Source of the DNA: Carya illinoinensis
Lineage: Eukaryota; Streptophyta; Magnoliopsida; Fagales; Juglandaceae
Reading direction: 5' to 3'
NCBI RefSeq assembly: GCF_018687715.1
Contig: NC_056762.1
Coordinates: forward strand, 42,893,020 to 42,957,019
DNA: 64,000 bases
The notes under the pieces are model-generated. The model made no database searches. It worked only from the letters and a program-made list of their open reading frames with translations, and was not told where the DNA came from. This document shows positions 39,501 to 50,121 of this stretch, piece after piece (within the stretch, counting starts at the first letter, position 1; each line of letters opens with the position of its first letter). The translations under genes were made by a program, and so were the position numbers.

Positions 39501-42500
39501 GCCCCTAATGTCTGGAATAAACATGCATCGAAAACCTACTTAATTCTCAAAGCCACCCACAAACGCACCCCCAAAAATTTTTTTTACAAAAAAAGGAATT
39601 AAAATATTTTTAAAAAAGGAAGTATCAAAATAATCATTCATCAAAAGCATTGTTATTAGTAAGAAGCAATGGAGAATTTTGATAGCAATTATAGCATGGG
39701 TAACAAATATTCTGATCACGATAGTATGCAGAACCGTCCCAAAGAGTTATTATTCTAACATAATTTAATTTTGGTGGAAAAAAAAAAAAAAAAAAGGTTC
39801 TGTAATGAATCTGTATGCAGCCAAAACTAAATAAAAACACCAGCAACAAAGAACCTGCAAAGAACAAAATGTAAACTAGAAAGTACCTCCTACACAAGTC
39901 AGGTTGTTCAGTGCAATCTACCTTTGCCAAAAGAATCCGTCCATCCAACTCCGGATCATATCTGAATAAATAAGTGCACACATGAGATTCAGGGTACCAT
40001 GGAGTGAAAACCAGGCTACTAGATCAATGTCATGGATGAGATGACAGTATTATAAGCAAAGTTCATCAAAAATATAGGAACAATATAAGCTGAAAAGTGA
40101 AAAACCTTTCCCTTATAGCTTTAGCTGCCTTTTCCCATGCCGGTTTCTGAATAGAAAGAAGTAAAATGAGGCAGGCAACCATTGAAGACATCAATTAAAT
40201 AGGGAGAGCAATAACAAGATAAATTAATCAAATCTGACAAGCAAACAATTGACAAACTACAAATTTCTATTACGCAAGTGAGAATTTTACCGAGAATTAC
40301 GAGAGGGGAGAGCATTGGTTACAACATACAATTGATATTTTACAATTTTCTTGTTTCACAATTCCCACGGATGTTCAACATATTACTACATCCCAATTGC
40401 ACATACAATGATGCAAAACATGTGTCCAGAGTGATTGACATGGAAAATGAAAGCAAAACAAGCTTCTTGGAGGAAATTTTAGGTGAAAGTGCTCCAGTTA
40501 GGTGGTACAACTGCCAACAATCCACCAAGACAGACGCATCTCAACTAGTATTTGCTGTAACTGGTATATGATCATGCATTCTCCATTGCTTGTTCTCTTT
40601 CAATGCTGACATAAGAAACCACAAATTTCAAGAAAGAGATATGGTTGTTTTATGTTCCTATAGAGGAAGGAGATGGATAACATGGTCTATTAAGATCTAG
40701 CTAGTTTTTTTTTTTTATAAGTGTCTATTAAGAACTAGCTAGTTGGGGGAGTTGAATAACATTAGGTCCCTCAATTCTAGTTATTCTTTTCCTTAGGCTC
40801 ATGAGCTACAAACTATATATTTGGTGACAGAAAAGATATTTCTGAGGCAACACAGCCCTCTATAAGCACCGCTGTAACATAGGATGCAAAAATGGGTGAA
40901 TTATTACTCCTAATTGGATGTAAGTCACTTAGCAAGCATGGGCCCACTATCATCTTTTGATCATCAAAACCATAGGATTTCCAGTAAAACAAATACTTAA
41001 GGGTCCAAACCTTCGAAAAGGCAGCATTAATGGGGTTCTAAATTCTCTACTATTACACGGCAGCAATTGTTAATTAAGCACCACTGAAGTAATCACAACT
41101 TTTCAAGATAATAGCTGAGAAATTGAAGTATGATACCAGGCGATTGCTCCAGTAGCACCAAGGAGCGTAGAAATTGACAACCAAAATTGGATACCTGCAA
41201 TTCATAGTTGGTACAAGGAGATTCTACAAAAATCAGAAAATTAAAAAGAAAATTAATTACAGGTCTGAAACTCATAGTTGAACCACTTACACATGAGTAT
41301 ATGTATCAAAACTCTGAGCTGTTAGTGGAACAGAGCCTTCAACAGGTTCTTCATCAACTTCATCCCCATGCTTAATGTGATGTGAAATTGTTCCCGAGTG
41401 AAACTCAGCACCAGTGGGTCTTAAATGGGGATCTATAGAGAACTTGCGAATTGTTTTTGTTATATTCAACCTGTTCTGAAAGTAAAGCTCACAGAATCAG
41501 ACCGATTATACCATATTAAGAAAATAAAAATAAATAAATAAATAAAAAGACACAAGAAGGAGCAATTTGGAGAGGAACAGATGGCTAAATTCCTTTAGAG
41601 AATTAATCAATACCTAAAAAGAGGCTAAAGGGCAACTGAGTCCTAAAGAGTGTAATGTAACCTGAGGAAAGAGGAAATATATAGAAGGGCAGACCCTGAA
41701 TAAAGAAGTTAGAACGAAGTATACATGATATTGAGATCTCAACACTGTCACAGCCACACAAAAAGGAATTTTCCATTGAAGATAGATTTTAAGGTGCAAA
41801 CCAGCTTAGAGCATTCACATTGGGTACCGCATATCTCCTTTATCCCTATAATTTAGGGAAAGTTTTAGGGTTTTGAACAAAAACTTCCCTCCATCCCGAT
41901 CCCTAAAATGGGGATGAAATTTAAGGATGCTACAAAGGTTCCCCTTATGGACCCATTGTACATCCCCAAATCTTATTTTTCGTTCCTGTCCTGCGTCTCT
42001 TCTATTTCGACAGTTGGATGCCCAACAAATTCTCCTCTGTTCCAACCACCCGAAAACAGAGCATGCCACCCAATGAAACTCAACAAACCACCAGATCCAC
42101 CATGGACTGAAGCCGCAACCTTGGGTCAACTCAGATCTGCCGTCACCAACCTCGCGTCAGCCCAATTCCACCACCGGCAGCTTCAATTTTCAGTGGGTAA
42201 TAAATGGTTGATGAGGGAGAGAAAATCGAGACCTATGGACTTGAGGTAGAGTATTTTCTCTCTAAACTGGGAACGGCAAAGGTTGTGTTCATGGGGAACT
42301 AGTCGAATGAGGGGTGATATGAGGGAGTTTAAGCAGAAGAGAGAGAGTTTCATTGAGAGAAAAAAAATTGGGAAGCGGATCTTTCTTGGGCGAGGAAGTG
42401 AAGCAAAATTTTGAATACCGTTCCGGTGACCATTTTGGTTAGGTACTGGAACGAGATATTTCAGTACCGGTATCGTTTTGGTGTACTGTTTTGGGATTAA

Positions 42501-45500
42501 TTATATATTATATATAAATATTTATATGTATGTATAAACTAACAACTGATAGAGTAAATACATATATATATATAAGTGTATATCATGTATATGTGTATAT
42601 ATATAGAAGAACTGAAAATTTATCAAATGAATATATGTTGAAAAAATCACAAACTCGAGTAGAGACACAAAAAAATAAATAAATAAATAAATAAATAAAA
42701 GAATAGATAAATTATCAAAAATAATGATATTTAAAAAAAAAGAAGAATGAGGTGACATATTTAAAGTCATAAAAAAATTAAAATTCTATAAATACATTTT
42801 ATATTTTAGAATTAATTAAATACAAATTAGATTTAAAATTTATAAAAACGTCATCTAAATACAAAAAAATTACAAAAAAAGTCCAAAACATAATGGAGAC
42901 TGAAACGCCCAATTCCGGCCGAAATGGCCAGAATATGACCAGAATTGACGAAACGGGACCGGAATGATCAGAATTTGAAGCGAAATAAAACGGGGTGGTA
43001 GAGTGTACCGGACACTACACTGGAACGGGCCGGAACGAAAACCAATACCTTGAAGTGAAGCCAAGTCATAGTAGGGAGAATGGAAACGAGATTTCGGGTG
43101 GAAAGAAGAGGAAGTGGAGGAGGAATTGGAGGTGGTGAAGAGGAAATGGATAGTTTGTTGGTGCATTGTCTGGGCACTACATGGCTGACAGTGTGAGCAA
43201 AGGATAAGGGCATAAGGATTTTGAGTAACACGATTTTAGAAGATTATTATGTCGGCAATCATATAAGTATTTATAACATTAATAGAATAGAATGTGATAT
43301 TTGAAAATAAGACAAAAAAAGTGAGTAGTTAAGTTTGTAAATGGAAGTGAGAAAAAAGAAATAAAAAAATAATGGAGAAATATTATTTTAATAGAAAAGA
43401 GAAAGAATAGGGAATGAGATGTAGAAGGTTTTTGAAAGGTGAAGAAATTTTAGGGAATGTGGTTTTTAGTTAAATTATAGGGAATTTTATGGAGAATGGG
43501 ATGAGAATGCTCTTTTGCAATCTTAGTACCATATTTTGGTTCAAGTTAGCCAGTGTAGGATATCACTGGACTATTAGCCAAAGTAGTGCATTATGACTAG
43601 ACTACCTAAGCATGCTAAACTATAACTAATATGAGAATTCCTTAGAACCGGTTCGGCTGGTTTTGGCCAAATAACAGCTTGCCAATCACATAGTTACACA
43701 TATGACTTCCACCACATTTATCCTAAACCAGCAAACATCAGAAAACCAACAAAATCTTCTGCACGATTTCAGTGTATTACACCTCGCACCCCCCTTCGTC
43801 GAATCTCATCACATAGGAACTCCCCACAAATCGCACCCCCTTTGTCGAAGCTCAACCCAAAGGAAATCCCCACGAATCAGGCGTCAGCTCCCTTTAGAAC
43901 CCCTCTTCGTCGAAGCTCATAACAGAAAATTACGAAAATTGTATGGCAAGGATAGGAACTGAAACGGAAAATAAATGAAGGAAAAATAAATTGTTGAGAA
44001 AACTCCATCAATTGGAATCGAATTGGCAATGACTTTCCGATCAAGAATAATAATAAGAAAAAGAAGAGGAGGAGGAGGAGGACGAAGAAAATGATTGAAA
44101 GGATAAGAACTAGTACTAACAAATTATAGGATGCAAAATCTCTAACGACTCAATTGATCCTATGCATACGACAAACTCCAGCATGCTCATAACAGAAAAT
44201 TATGAAAATTGTAAGGCAAGGGTAGGAACCCACACGAAATTGTTGAGAGCTGAAGGAAAAATAAATGCAGTAAAGGAAGAAAGAAAAAGAGGTATTTCCA
44301 GATAAATGTCAAAAAGTGCGAAACCAAGTAAATATTTACGGCTCTACACCTTATTAAAGGCGAATTTCTCGAACTTCTAATTACCAGAACAAGAAACGAA
44401 AATCCCATTTCGAAGGAATGAAAGGAAGAAAGGAATTCGACCAGAGAGGCACTTTATGAGCTGCATCGGCGTCGGATTAAGGGCGGTGCACAGAGAGCAG
44501 CAAGGAAGAGAATGGCAGAGGGCGGTGCAAATGAGAAAGGGGCTAGCAACACATATGACCTTGATTCTCTGTGGTGGAGTATATTTCTCTTATAGTGTTT
44601 TTTCTTTCGTGGCTTGAGTTGAATGGAGGGCTGTTTTTGTGGGATTTACAGCTGGACCACTCGGAAGCGGTTCTCAAATAATATCTACTGCAAAGAGCGC
44701 AAAGCCCTTCCTATAAAAACTCTCCTCAAATTGCCTCAACTTTCAAAGTCATTATGAATTGTGGTTTTGAGTACCAATTGGTGACTATCAACATATAATG
44801 CCCCTAAATAACACTATTCTTGTACGAAAACTAATTATTTCCTCCAGTTTCTAATTTTTTTCCTTAGTGAAGGAAGAAAATGTTTGTTCCTTTTTTATGA
44901 AAGCTTTTTTTTGTTTTTTTTTTTTTTTAATATAGTAAAGCAATATGCACCAGCCGAGGTATAAAAGCATGTATAAAAGAACAAAGTTAAACAAGGTAGT
45001 AGATTATAAAATAAGAGTGATAACAACATCTTGCTTAAATAAATTGTTTGAAAAAATAAAAAATTATCTAACTGTAAATAAAGTTTCATTTACAGAAGTA
45101 ATCGATGAAATGAATTGAATAATAGAAACTTACTGTTCCCAAGATATCACTCACGTCTACTGATGCAAATTCACATGAAAGGGCAGGAAAACTACAAGAC
45201 AATTGAGGAGAAATGAGTAAACCAAATTAATGAGACATGCATGCATGCAAGCACAGAAGTTCCCCATACTAGTAGACATCATTAGGAGACGAAACTAAGA
45301 CGGACATATAACATGGCTGGAAATGTTGTAGGCAAACATCATGAAACTTAAATCTATTACAAGCTTAACTAACTGGAACCTTAGGTTCTGCTTGGTAAGT
45401 GGGATCAAAATTTTGAGTTTAAGATGAAATATTAAAATATTATATTTTAATATTATTATTGTTTTGGGATTTGAAAAAGTTAAGAAAAAGTTGAATTATT

Positions 45501-46840
45501 TATTATATTTTGTATGGGGATTTGAGAAAGTTGTAATAATGAGATGAAAATTTTGAGTTTGAAATGAAAATTTTTTGTTACCAAACCGAACCTTAATCTA
45601 TTAGAAGCTCTCCAAACTAGGAAACATCATGAACAAGAGACTTTAGCTTCACCTGCCCATACCTTTATGTGTTTAAATTCATTGCACATCTTCTTATGAT
45701 GTCAATACCCCTCACCATAAGTTTGTGTATACAAGTAAACGACCCCAGTATCTCATCAACAAGAAATCATCTATAATCTATGCATTCATGCATAAAGATG
45801 TGTTATATTTCAGAAATGGTCCAAAAAAAGCTATGACACCAACAGTAGAGATATTGTGTGTGCGCGCGAGTGCACATGCATGTTAAGCCCTTCATGCATA
45901 CATCTATAATCTCAAGATCACTTGTACAAATTTCATAAACCCAAAAAAAAAAAAAAAACAACCAATTCCATAGTGCTTTACCTGATATTAAAATCAGTGC
46001 GTAAGAAGTCTCCGTCAGAACTTTTGTCAACAATCACAGCTGTAGATGTACTGACAGTCAAGTAATTATTCAATTCCTGTAAAGTGAACATTGCGATTCA
46101 TGTCAAGAAATGAAAGTTACCAGTTAAGGCAAACTATTTGAACGAAAGATTGGCACAAATAAAAAAACAAAAAATGGCAAAAATAGGTTTACTCCTGTCT
46201 TAAAAGTTAAAAACTTAAAATGAATACCCAAAATAGATGAAAGTAGTATCTGTATAAGAGGATTAATGTTCAACCTCAAAAAGTGACGAATATTGTATCA
46301 TCTGCATATCAAGCCCATAAATAACCAGCTGAGGAGGTACCTACCATTCCAAATAAAAACACCATGGACAAAGCGGCTACTATGGATAATCCCGCACCTG
46401 ATAAAGATGCTTCTGTCAAATCTCTTGGAATTTTCCTGCAGAGGGTAAAGAATAAGTAACTCCATAAAATCACACTGACTCACAGGGAAAATAATGTATA
46501 CAAACTTTTATGCAACTTGTCAAGCAGAAAGGAAAAGGGACCAGCAGTTCCACCTCGACGCTTTCACTATGCTGTGTGTAGTGAGTCTGGTGATGGCCCA
46601 ACAAGCAATTGAATATTTATAGACATGACTAATAGCTAATAGATATGGGGAGTGATTAACATGGGACCTCGGCTTTCACTACTTAGAATCGAAGTTAGTA
46701 CCAATTACATCTTTAAGCTCATTCACAAAAGCCAAAACTCCCAACCCTAGAAAACCTTGCACCAGCAAATTCTTTCTCCAAAATTTTTAAAATTTCGTTT
46801 TAGTATATGGTTTTCTTAAAGATGTCCTAATATAAAGATA

Positions 46841-46871
<31 letters not shown>

Positions 46872-47974
46872 CGTTTTCAAAAATCTTACTTAGTACTTAG
46901 TTGTCTAGGTTTCTTTTAGTTCTTCAACAATTTTTCATACTCACACTTATTTTTTGTCATTAATAAAATTTCACATTCTCATTTTTTTCACATCTCATAA
47001 GAGGCCAGAAAATATCTTCGTCTCTTTTTATAAGCTATTTGCTAAATTTACAACCTCATTTTTCCTATTTATTTACACTTTTCTTTTCAAGCCTTCCACT
47101 AGCTAATTTATTAATTTGGATTAGTTTTGATAGTAAGTACATATGTACTACCATCGAATTAACAATTAGGAGTGAAGGCAAATATAAAACCACTTAGCTA
47201 ATTTTTACCGTTTGTTTGAACAAGTCTCGCATAACTATTTCTATCTTAATTTTTATAGTTTACTTAAGTCCAATGGAGCTCAAGCGAAAGGTTCAGATTG
47301 GCAGCTTTAATAATGTAGTTGTCCCTAGATAACTACCTTATGTAGTTAATGTTAATTGTCGGTGACACATTTTGCTACCTTAAATGTTGGTTACTGTTCA
47401 CCCCTACATACGACACACTTTACTAATCGCGCCCACCCCCCCCCCCCGGGGGGGGCAGGGGAAGGGGGTGCCACACACCAAATCCTAGTTCCGCCCCTAC
47501 AACCAAAGTTATGATAATTCTACACTAGTCATACCCATGCGTACCTGCGGACATACGTAGATATGACAAACACTGAAATTACAAAAAACACAACTCTCAA
47601 TATGCCAACAAAAAAACACTGATTTCATTAATCCAAGAGGTTGAGAACACTACAAAACAAAATTAACCCGCTCATATCTCAACTGTTCAATCGACCCGAT
47701 CCAGTCATTATTCACAACTTTCTGAGCATTATATATATAATTAATCGAAATATGCTTACATAGATGCATGTACGAGTGTCTCTTCGCATTAATACAATAC
47801 AAAAACAAGCCCATGCACACACGATAGACAGAAAATCAGTCATCATTCGTAGCAGATATTTTGCAAAAATGAAAAAGGACAAAGAAAAGTGAAGGAAATG
47901 TGGAGTTGAATATAAGCGTGAGAGAGATCTGACCTGTAAAAGTCGACGGACTTGATCTTCTTGGCGGAAATCAT
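36525..47974 (-). CDS. PDIL5-4: Protein disulfide isomerase-like, PDIL5-4 type
   Basis: Fifteen exons read down the minus strand: 47974-47934, 46435-46345, 46076-45982, 45191-45134, 41475-41291, 41194-41137, 40146-40106, 39961-39887, 39104-39048, 38444-38378, 38287-38141, 37840-37619, 37028-36876, 36786-36709 and 36602-36525. They encode 481 residues, as expected (about 480). An N-terminal ERV/ERGIC-like part (MISAKKIKSVDFYRKIPRD, a membrane segment ending FLFGM) is followed by the thioredoxin domain VVNFYAPWCYWSNRL with C170-Y-W-S, then GYPSIRIFRKG. The COPII-coated ERV domain follows (GGCRIEGHVRVKR, NHLSFGRK, INHRDLGANVT), then a second membrane segment (IIGGVFTVAGILDSIL) and the end KKVELGKNF. 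It probably cycles between ER and Golgi. The second active-site Cys is Ser, as in this subgroup. The 3.6-kb intron 4 is full of transposons. Confidence 0.95.
37400..37446 (-). mobile_element. 47-bp micro retro-insertion, PDIL intron 12
   Basis: It is flanked by GTGCTTGGCATAT (37387-37399) and GTGCTTAGCATAT (37447-37459), 12 of 13 identical. On the minus strand the insert has AATAAATTTTTACTTGTG followed by an A run, the same arrangement as longer LINE tails. Confidence 0.5.
39462..39476 (-). mobile_element. 15-bp micro retro-insertion, PDIL intron 8
   Basis: TTCTTTTTTTTAGGT lies between AAGACCTATGAA (39450-39461) and AAGACCAATGAA (39477-39488), 11 of 12 identical. It is weaker than the others because the repeats differ. 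Confidence 0.4.
40707..40722 (-). mobile_element. 16-bp micro retro-insertion with 22-bp TSD
   Basis: A T run plus ATAAGT separates two 22-bp copies (40685-40706 and 40723-40744) that differ at one base; both contain CTAGCTAGTT. The insert is almost the same as the one at 36318-36332. It lies in PDIL intron 6. Confidence 0.65.
41808..43513. mobile_element. DNA transposon with AGAGCATTC termini
   Basis: The left end is AGAGCATTCACAT; the reverse complement of the right end is AGAGCATTCTCAT. Both continue into CCCTATAATTTA about 35 bases in. The TSD is unclear (TTA/TTT flanks), so the superfamily is not assigned. It lies in PDIL intron 4 and contains a smaller hAT-like element. No transposase frame is seen. 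Confidence 0.55.
42404..43052. mobile_element. Nested hAT-like element, 8-bp TSD AAGTGAAG
   Basis: AAGTGAAG occurs at 42396-42403 and 43053-43060. The left end is CAAAATTTTGAATACCG and the reverse complement of the right end is CAAGGTATTGGTTTTCG, each followed by GTTCCGG-type motifs. The 8-bp TSD and CAAnG ends fit hAT. It is 649 bp, AT-rich in the middle, with no coding capacity. Confidence 0.7.
43760..44230. repeat. Local imperfect duplications in PDIL intron 4
   Basis: A segment starting GCTCATAACAGAAAATTA recurs at about 43915 and 44183 (some 45 bp, four or so differences). TTCGTCGAATCTC / TTTGTCGAAGCTC / TTCGTCGAAGCTC recurs three times between 43795 and 43920. Confidence 0.6.
45384..45592. 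mobile_element. PIF/Harbinger-type MITE, TTA TSD
   Basis: A 209-bp element is flanked by TTA at 45381-45383 and 45593-45595. The left end is GGTTCTGCTTGGTAA and the reverse complement of the right end is GGTTCGGTTTGGTAA, 13 of 15 identical. The TTA TSD and short size fit a Tourist-like MITE. The centre (TTTAATATTATTATTG, GGGATTTGAAAAAGTT) matches, from memory, a MITE family common in Juglandaceae. It lies in PDIL intron 3. Confidence 0.75.
46844..46864. repeat. Poly(C) run of 21
   Basis: Twenty-one consecutive C, followed by seven A, within PDIL intron 1. Confidence 0.9.
47436..47455. repeat. C12G8 self-complementary run
   Basis: Twelve C are followed directly by eight G in PDIL intron 1, next to further G/C-rich sequence. 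It may be real or an assembly junction. Confidence 0.8.
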
Positions 47975-48179
47975 GGTGGCGAATTTTAGATTTGCAGAAG
48001 AGAGGGAGAGCAATAGAACGAGAGAGAAAGAAAGAAGCTCAAAGCCCAGAATACAAGGGCACAATAGATCTGTTGGAAGTTGGGGGAGAGAATTGGCTTG
48101 TTTGCTCTCTCTCTGTCTCTCTACGTAAACATCCGAGTGCTCAGAGAACAGCCAAACAACTCTGGCCACCGTTTTTCGC

Positions 48180-49389
48180 AGATTTCATTTTTCTTTTTCT
48201 TTTTTTCTTTTTTTTTTTAAATAAAAAATAAAGCAAGCATTCATATATTATAACGAAGGGTGTCACGCAACCGTTTGGCCTCCCGTTAGGAAAAAAATAA
48301 TAATATTATTATTTTTTTAATATTATTAAAAATAAAAAACTTACAATATTATTAAATAAGATTTTCTTAATCATTAAATGAAAAAAAATTGAAGCGGGAG
48401 TTTGAAGCGGGATCCCTAACTTTTTCCTATAATGAAACCAACAGTATAAGAGTAAGTTTTAATTAACTATACACATAAGAAGAATTAAGAGGAGAGTCAT
48501 TTCTAAAAATTCAAAACACTACAAGGATCCAGCTAAGGGGAATATTTTCAAATTAGAGTTTGAAAAATACCTATTGAGCTAAATTATGCGCATATCGATT
48601 CTGAGTTCGATATATCTTTTTTGCTTTTCAATCATCAAAACTTTAGACCTAGTGTTTGATGTCTCTTATGGTGGGTTGTAGAGTCCAATCAACTACTGTT
48701 TTTAAATTAACATTTGCTTTTATGACAAACTTGGAGTCTCCTTCTATGATGATCATTCTTAGATTTATGCTTGCTGCTTCATGGATAATCATGAGTGCCG
48801 CTGAGGCTTCACTTACGTTTGGGTCGGTATTGTTGATATAGTCAGTTTGAGCAAAGGTGAGAGTTCCTCCATCTGATTTGCAAATTGGAGCTATAGTGCT
48901 TCCATTGGTTATGAGAGCTACATTAAAATAGAGTGAAAAGTCCCCTTGAGGAGGGGGTTGCCATTTGATCTCTTGTTGGGAGTTTTTGATTGACTGATTT
49001 TGTTGACTCTTGACACAAAGCAATTTGGAGTTGGAACAGGGGCTCTATGTACCACTTGGTTTCTAATAAACCAAAGTTATCCATGACTAATGTAGCAAAA
49101 AGTTGAAAAAATTGAATTTCTTCATTAGAAGTTTTTAAACAAAATGATGGATTGAGAATGATTGAGATCCAGTTAGAGATTGGTTGGTTTGTGGATTTCT
49201 TCTTTTGATAATTTGTATAATTAATGTAGTTTTTACATATTAACACCCCAACAGTGTTTGTTTTTCTTATACTGAAAATAATTTTCTATATTATCAAGTC
49301 GTTGCTTAACATATTTTATATCGTATAAACAATAAAATTTAATGTAATAAGTAGATATCCATTTTTAAGAATTAGTCTTACTATTTATT
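48180..49389. other. Intergenic region with degraded LINE RNase H
   Basis: AT-rich DNA upstream of the PDIL5-4 gene. Apart from the RVT_3-like remnant at 48649-49246, no gene is seen. Confidence 0.5.
48649..49246 (-). pseudogene. Remnant of LINE-associated RNase H (RVT_3) domain
   Basis: The minus strand reads KWQPPPQGDFSLYFNVAL ... SEASAALMIIHEAASINLRMIIIEGDSKFVI, the layout of the plant RVT_3 domain (KWxPPPxGxFKxNxDGA ... AE..A...gl.la...g...v.vEgDs..vv). The catalytic Asp near the start is Asn, and the frame is broken upstream, so it is a decayed copy. No reverse transcriptase is nearby. Confidence 0.55.
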
Positions 49390-49397
49390 GTTTATAT

Positions 49398-50113
49398 TAG
49401 GGGTGGGCAGCGGGGCCCCGTTACCCGCTGCCCCGCCCCGTTCGCCCCGTCCCCGCATAGTGCGGGGCGGGGCATCCGCACCGTCAGGGCCGGGGCGGGG
49501 CCCCCCGGCCCGTAAGCTATAACCCCAGCGGGGGCGGGGGACGGGGACGGACCCCCCCCGGTCCGTTTTTCCCCCGCCCCGTTACGTATCATATAATATA
49601 TATATATATATATAAACATCAAGCCCTGAAGATGAAAGTGATGAAACGAAGAAACGAAAGTGATGAAACGAAGAAACGAATCGAGGGGAAAAGTGCAGAT
49701 GAAACCGAATCGGCAAGTGACGTTCTCGAAGCGGAAGGGCGGGCTGATGAAGAAGGCTCGCCGCTCGCGAACTCGCCGTGCTCTGCGACGTGGAACTCGC
49801 GAACTCCCTTCCCCCCCCCCCGCGTCCGAGACCCCGAAACCCATACCCAGAAAGTTTCTCCCTCCTCCCTCCCCTCCCCTCCTCCCTCTGCCACGCCGGA
49901 CGCACGCCGTCCCTCCTCCCTCTGCCACGCCGTCCCTCCTCTCTCTGCCACGCCGGACGCACGCCCAGAAGGGGGGTGCGGGGGGCCGGACGGACTGCCC
50001 CCCCACCCCGTACCCCGTCATGCGGGACAGGGTACCCCGCCCCCGCACACCGGAGGCGGGGGACGAGGGGGATTTTCCCCATCCGCCCCATGCGGGAGCG
50101 GGGAGCACCCCTA
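49398..50113. mobile_element. GC-rich hAT-like element carrying a MADS-box fragment
   Basis: The perfect 8-bp TSD GTTTATAT lies at 49390-49397 and 50114-50121. Both ends start TAGGGGTG. Subterminal regions are strikingly G+C-rich with inverted runs of CCCCGCCCCG/GGGGCGGGG type and CCGTC/GACGG motifs. The core holds an AT stretch (49588-49612) and a captured MADS-box fragment at 49695-49808. No transposase is present, so the 716-bp element is non-autonomous. Confidence 0.85.
49695..49808 (+). pseudogene. Captured MADS-box gene fragment, frameshifted
   Basis: One frame reads NRQVTFSKRKGGLMKKA (about 49710-49760), the heart of a MADS domain. The expected continuation, ELAVLCDVELA, is present at about 49768-49800 but in another frame. 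A small deletion of a few bases near 49760 separates them. The upstream GRGK(I/V) start of the MADS domain and all later domains are missing. It is the only plant gene sequence inside a hAT-like element, so I infer transduplication rather than a decayed local gene. Confidence 0.8.
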
Positions 50114-50121
50114 GTTTATAT

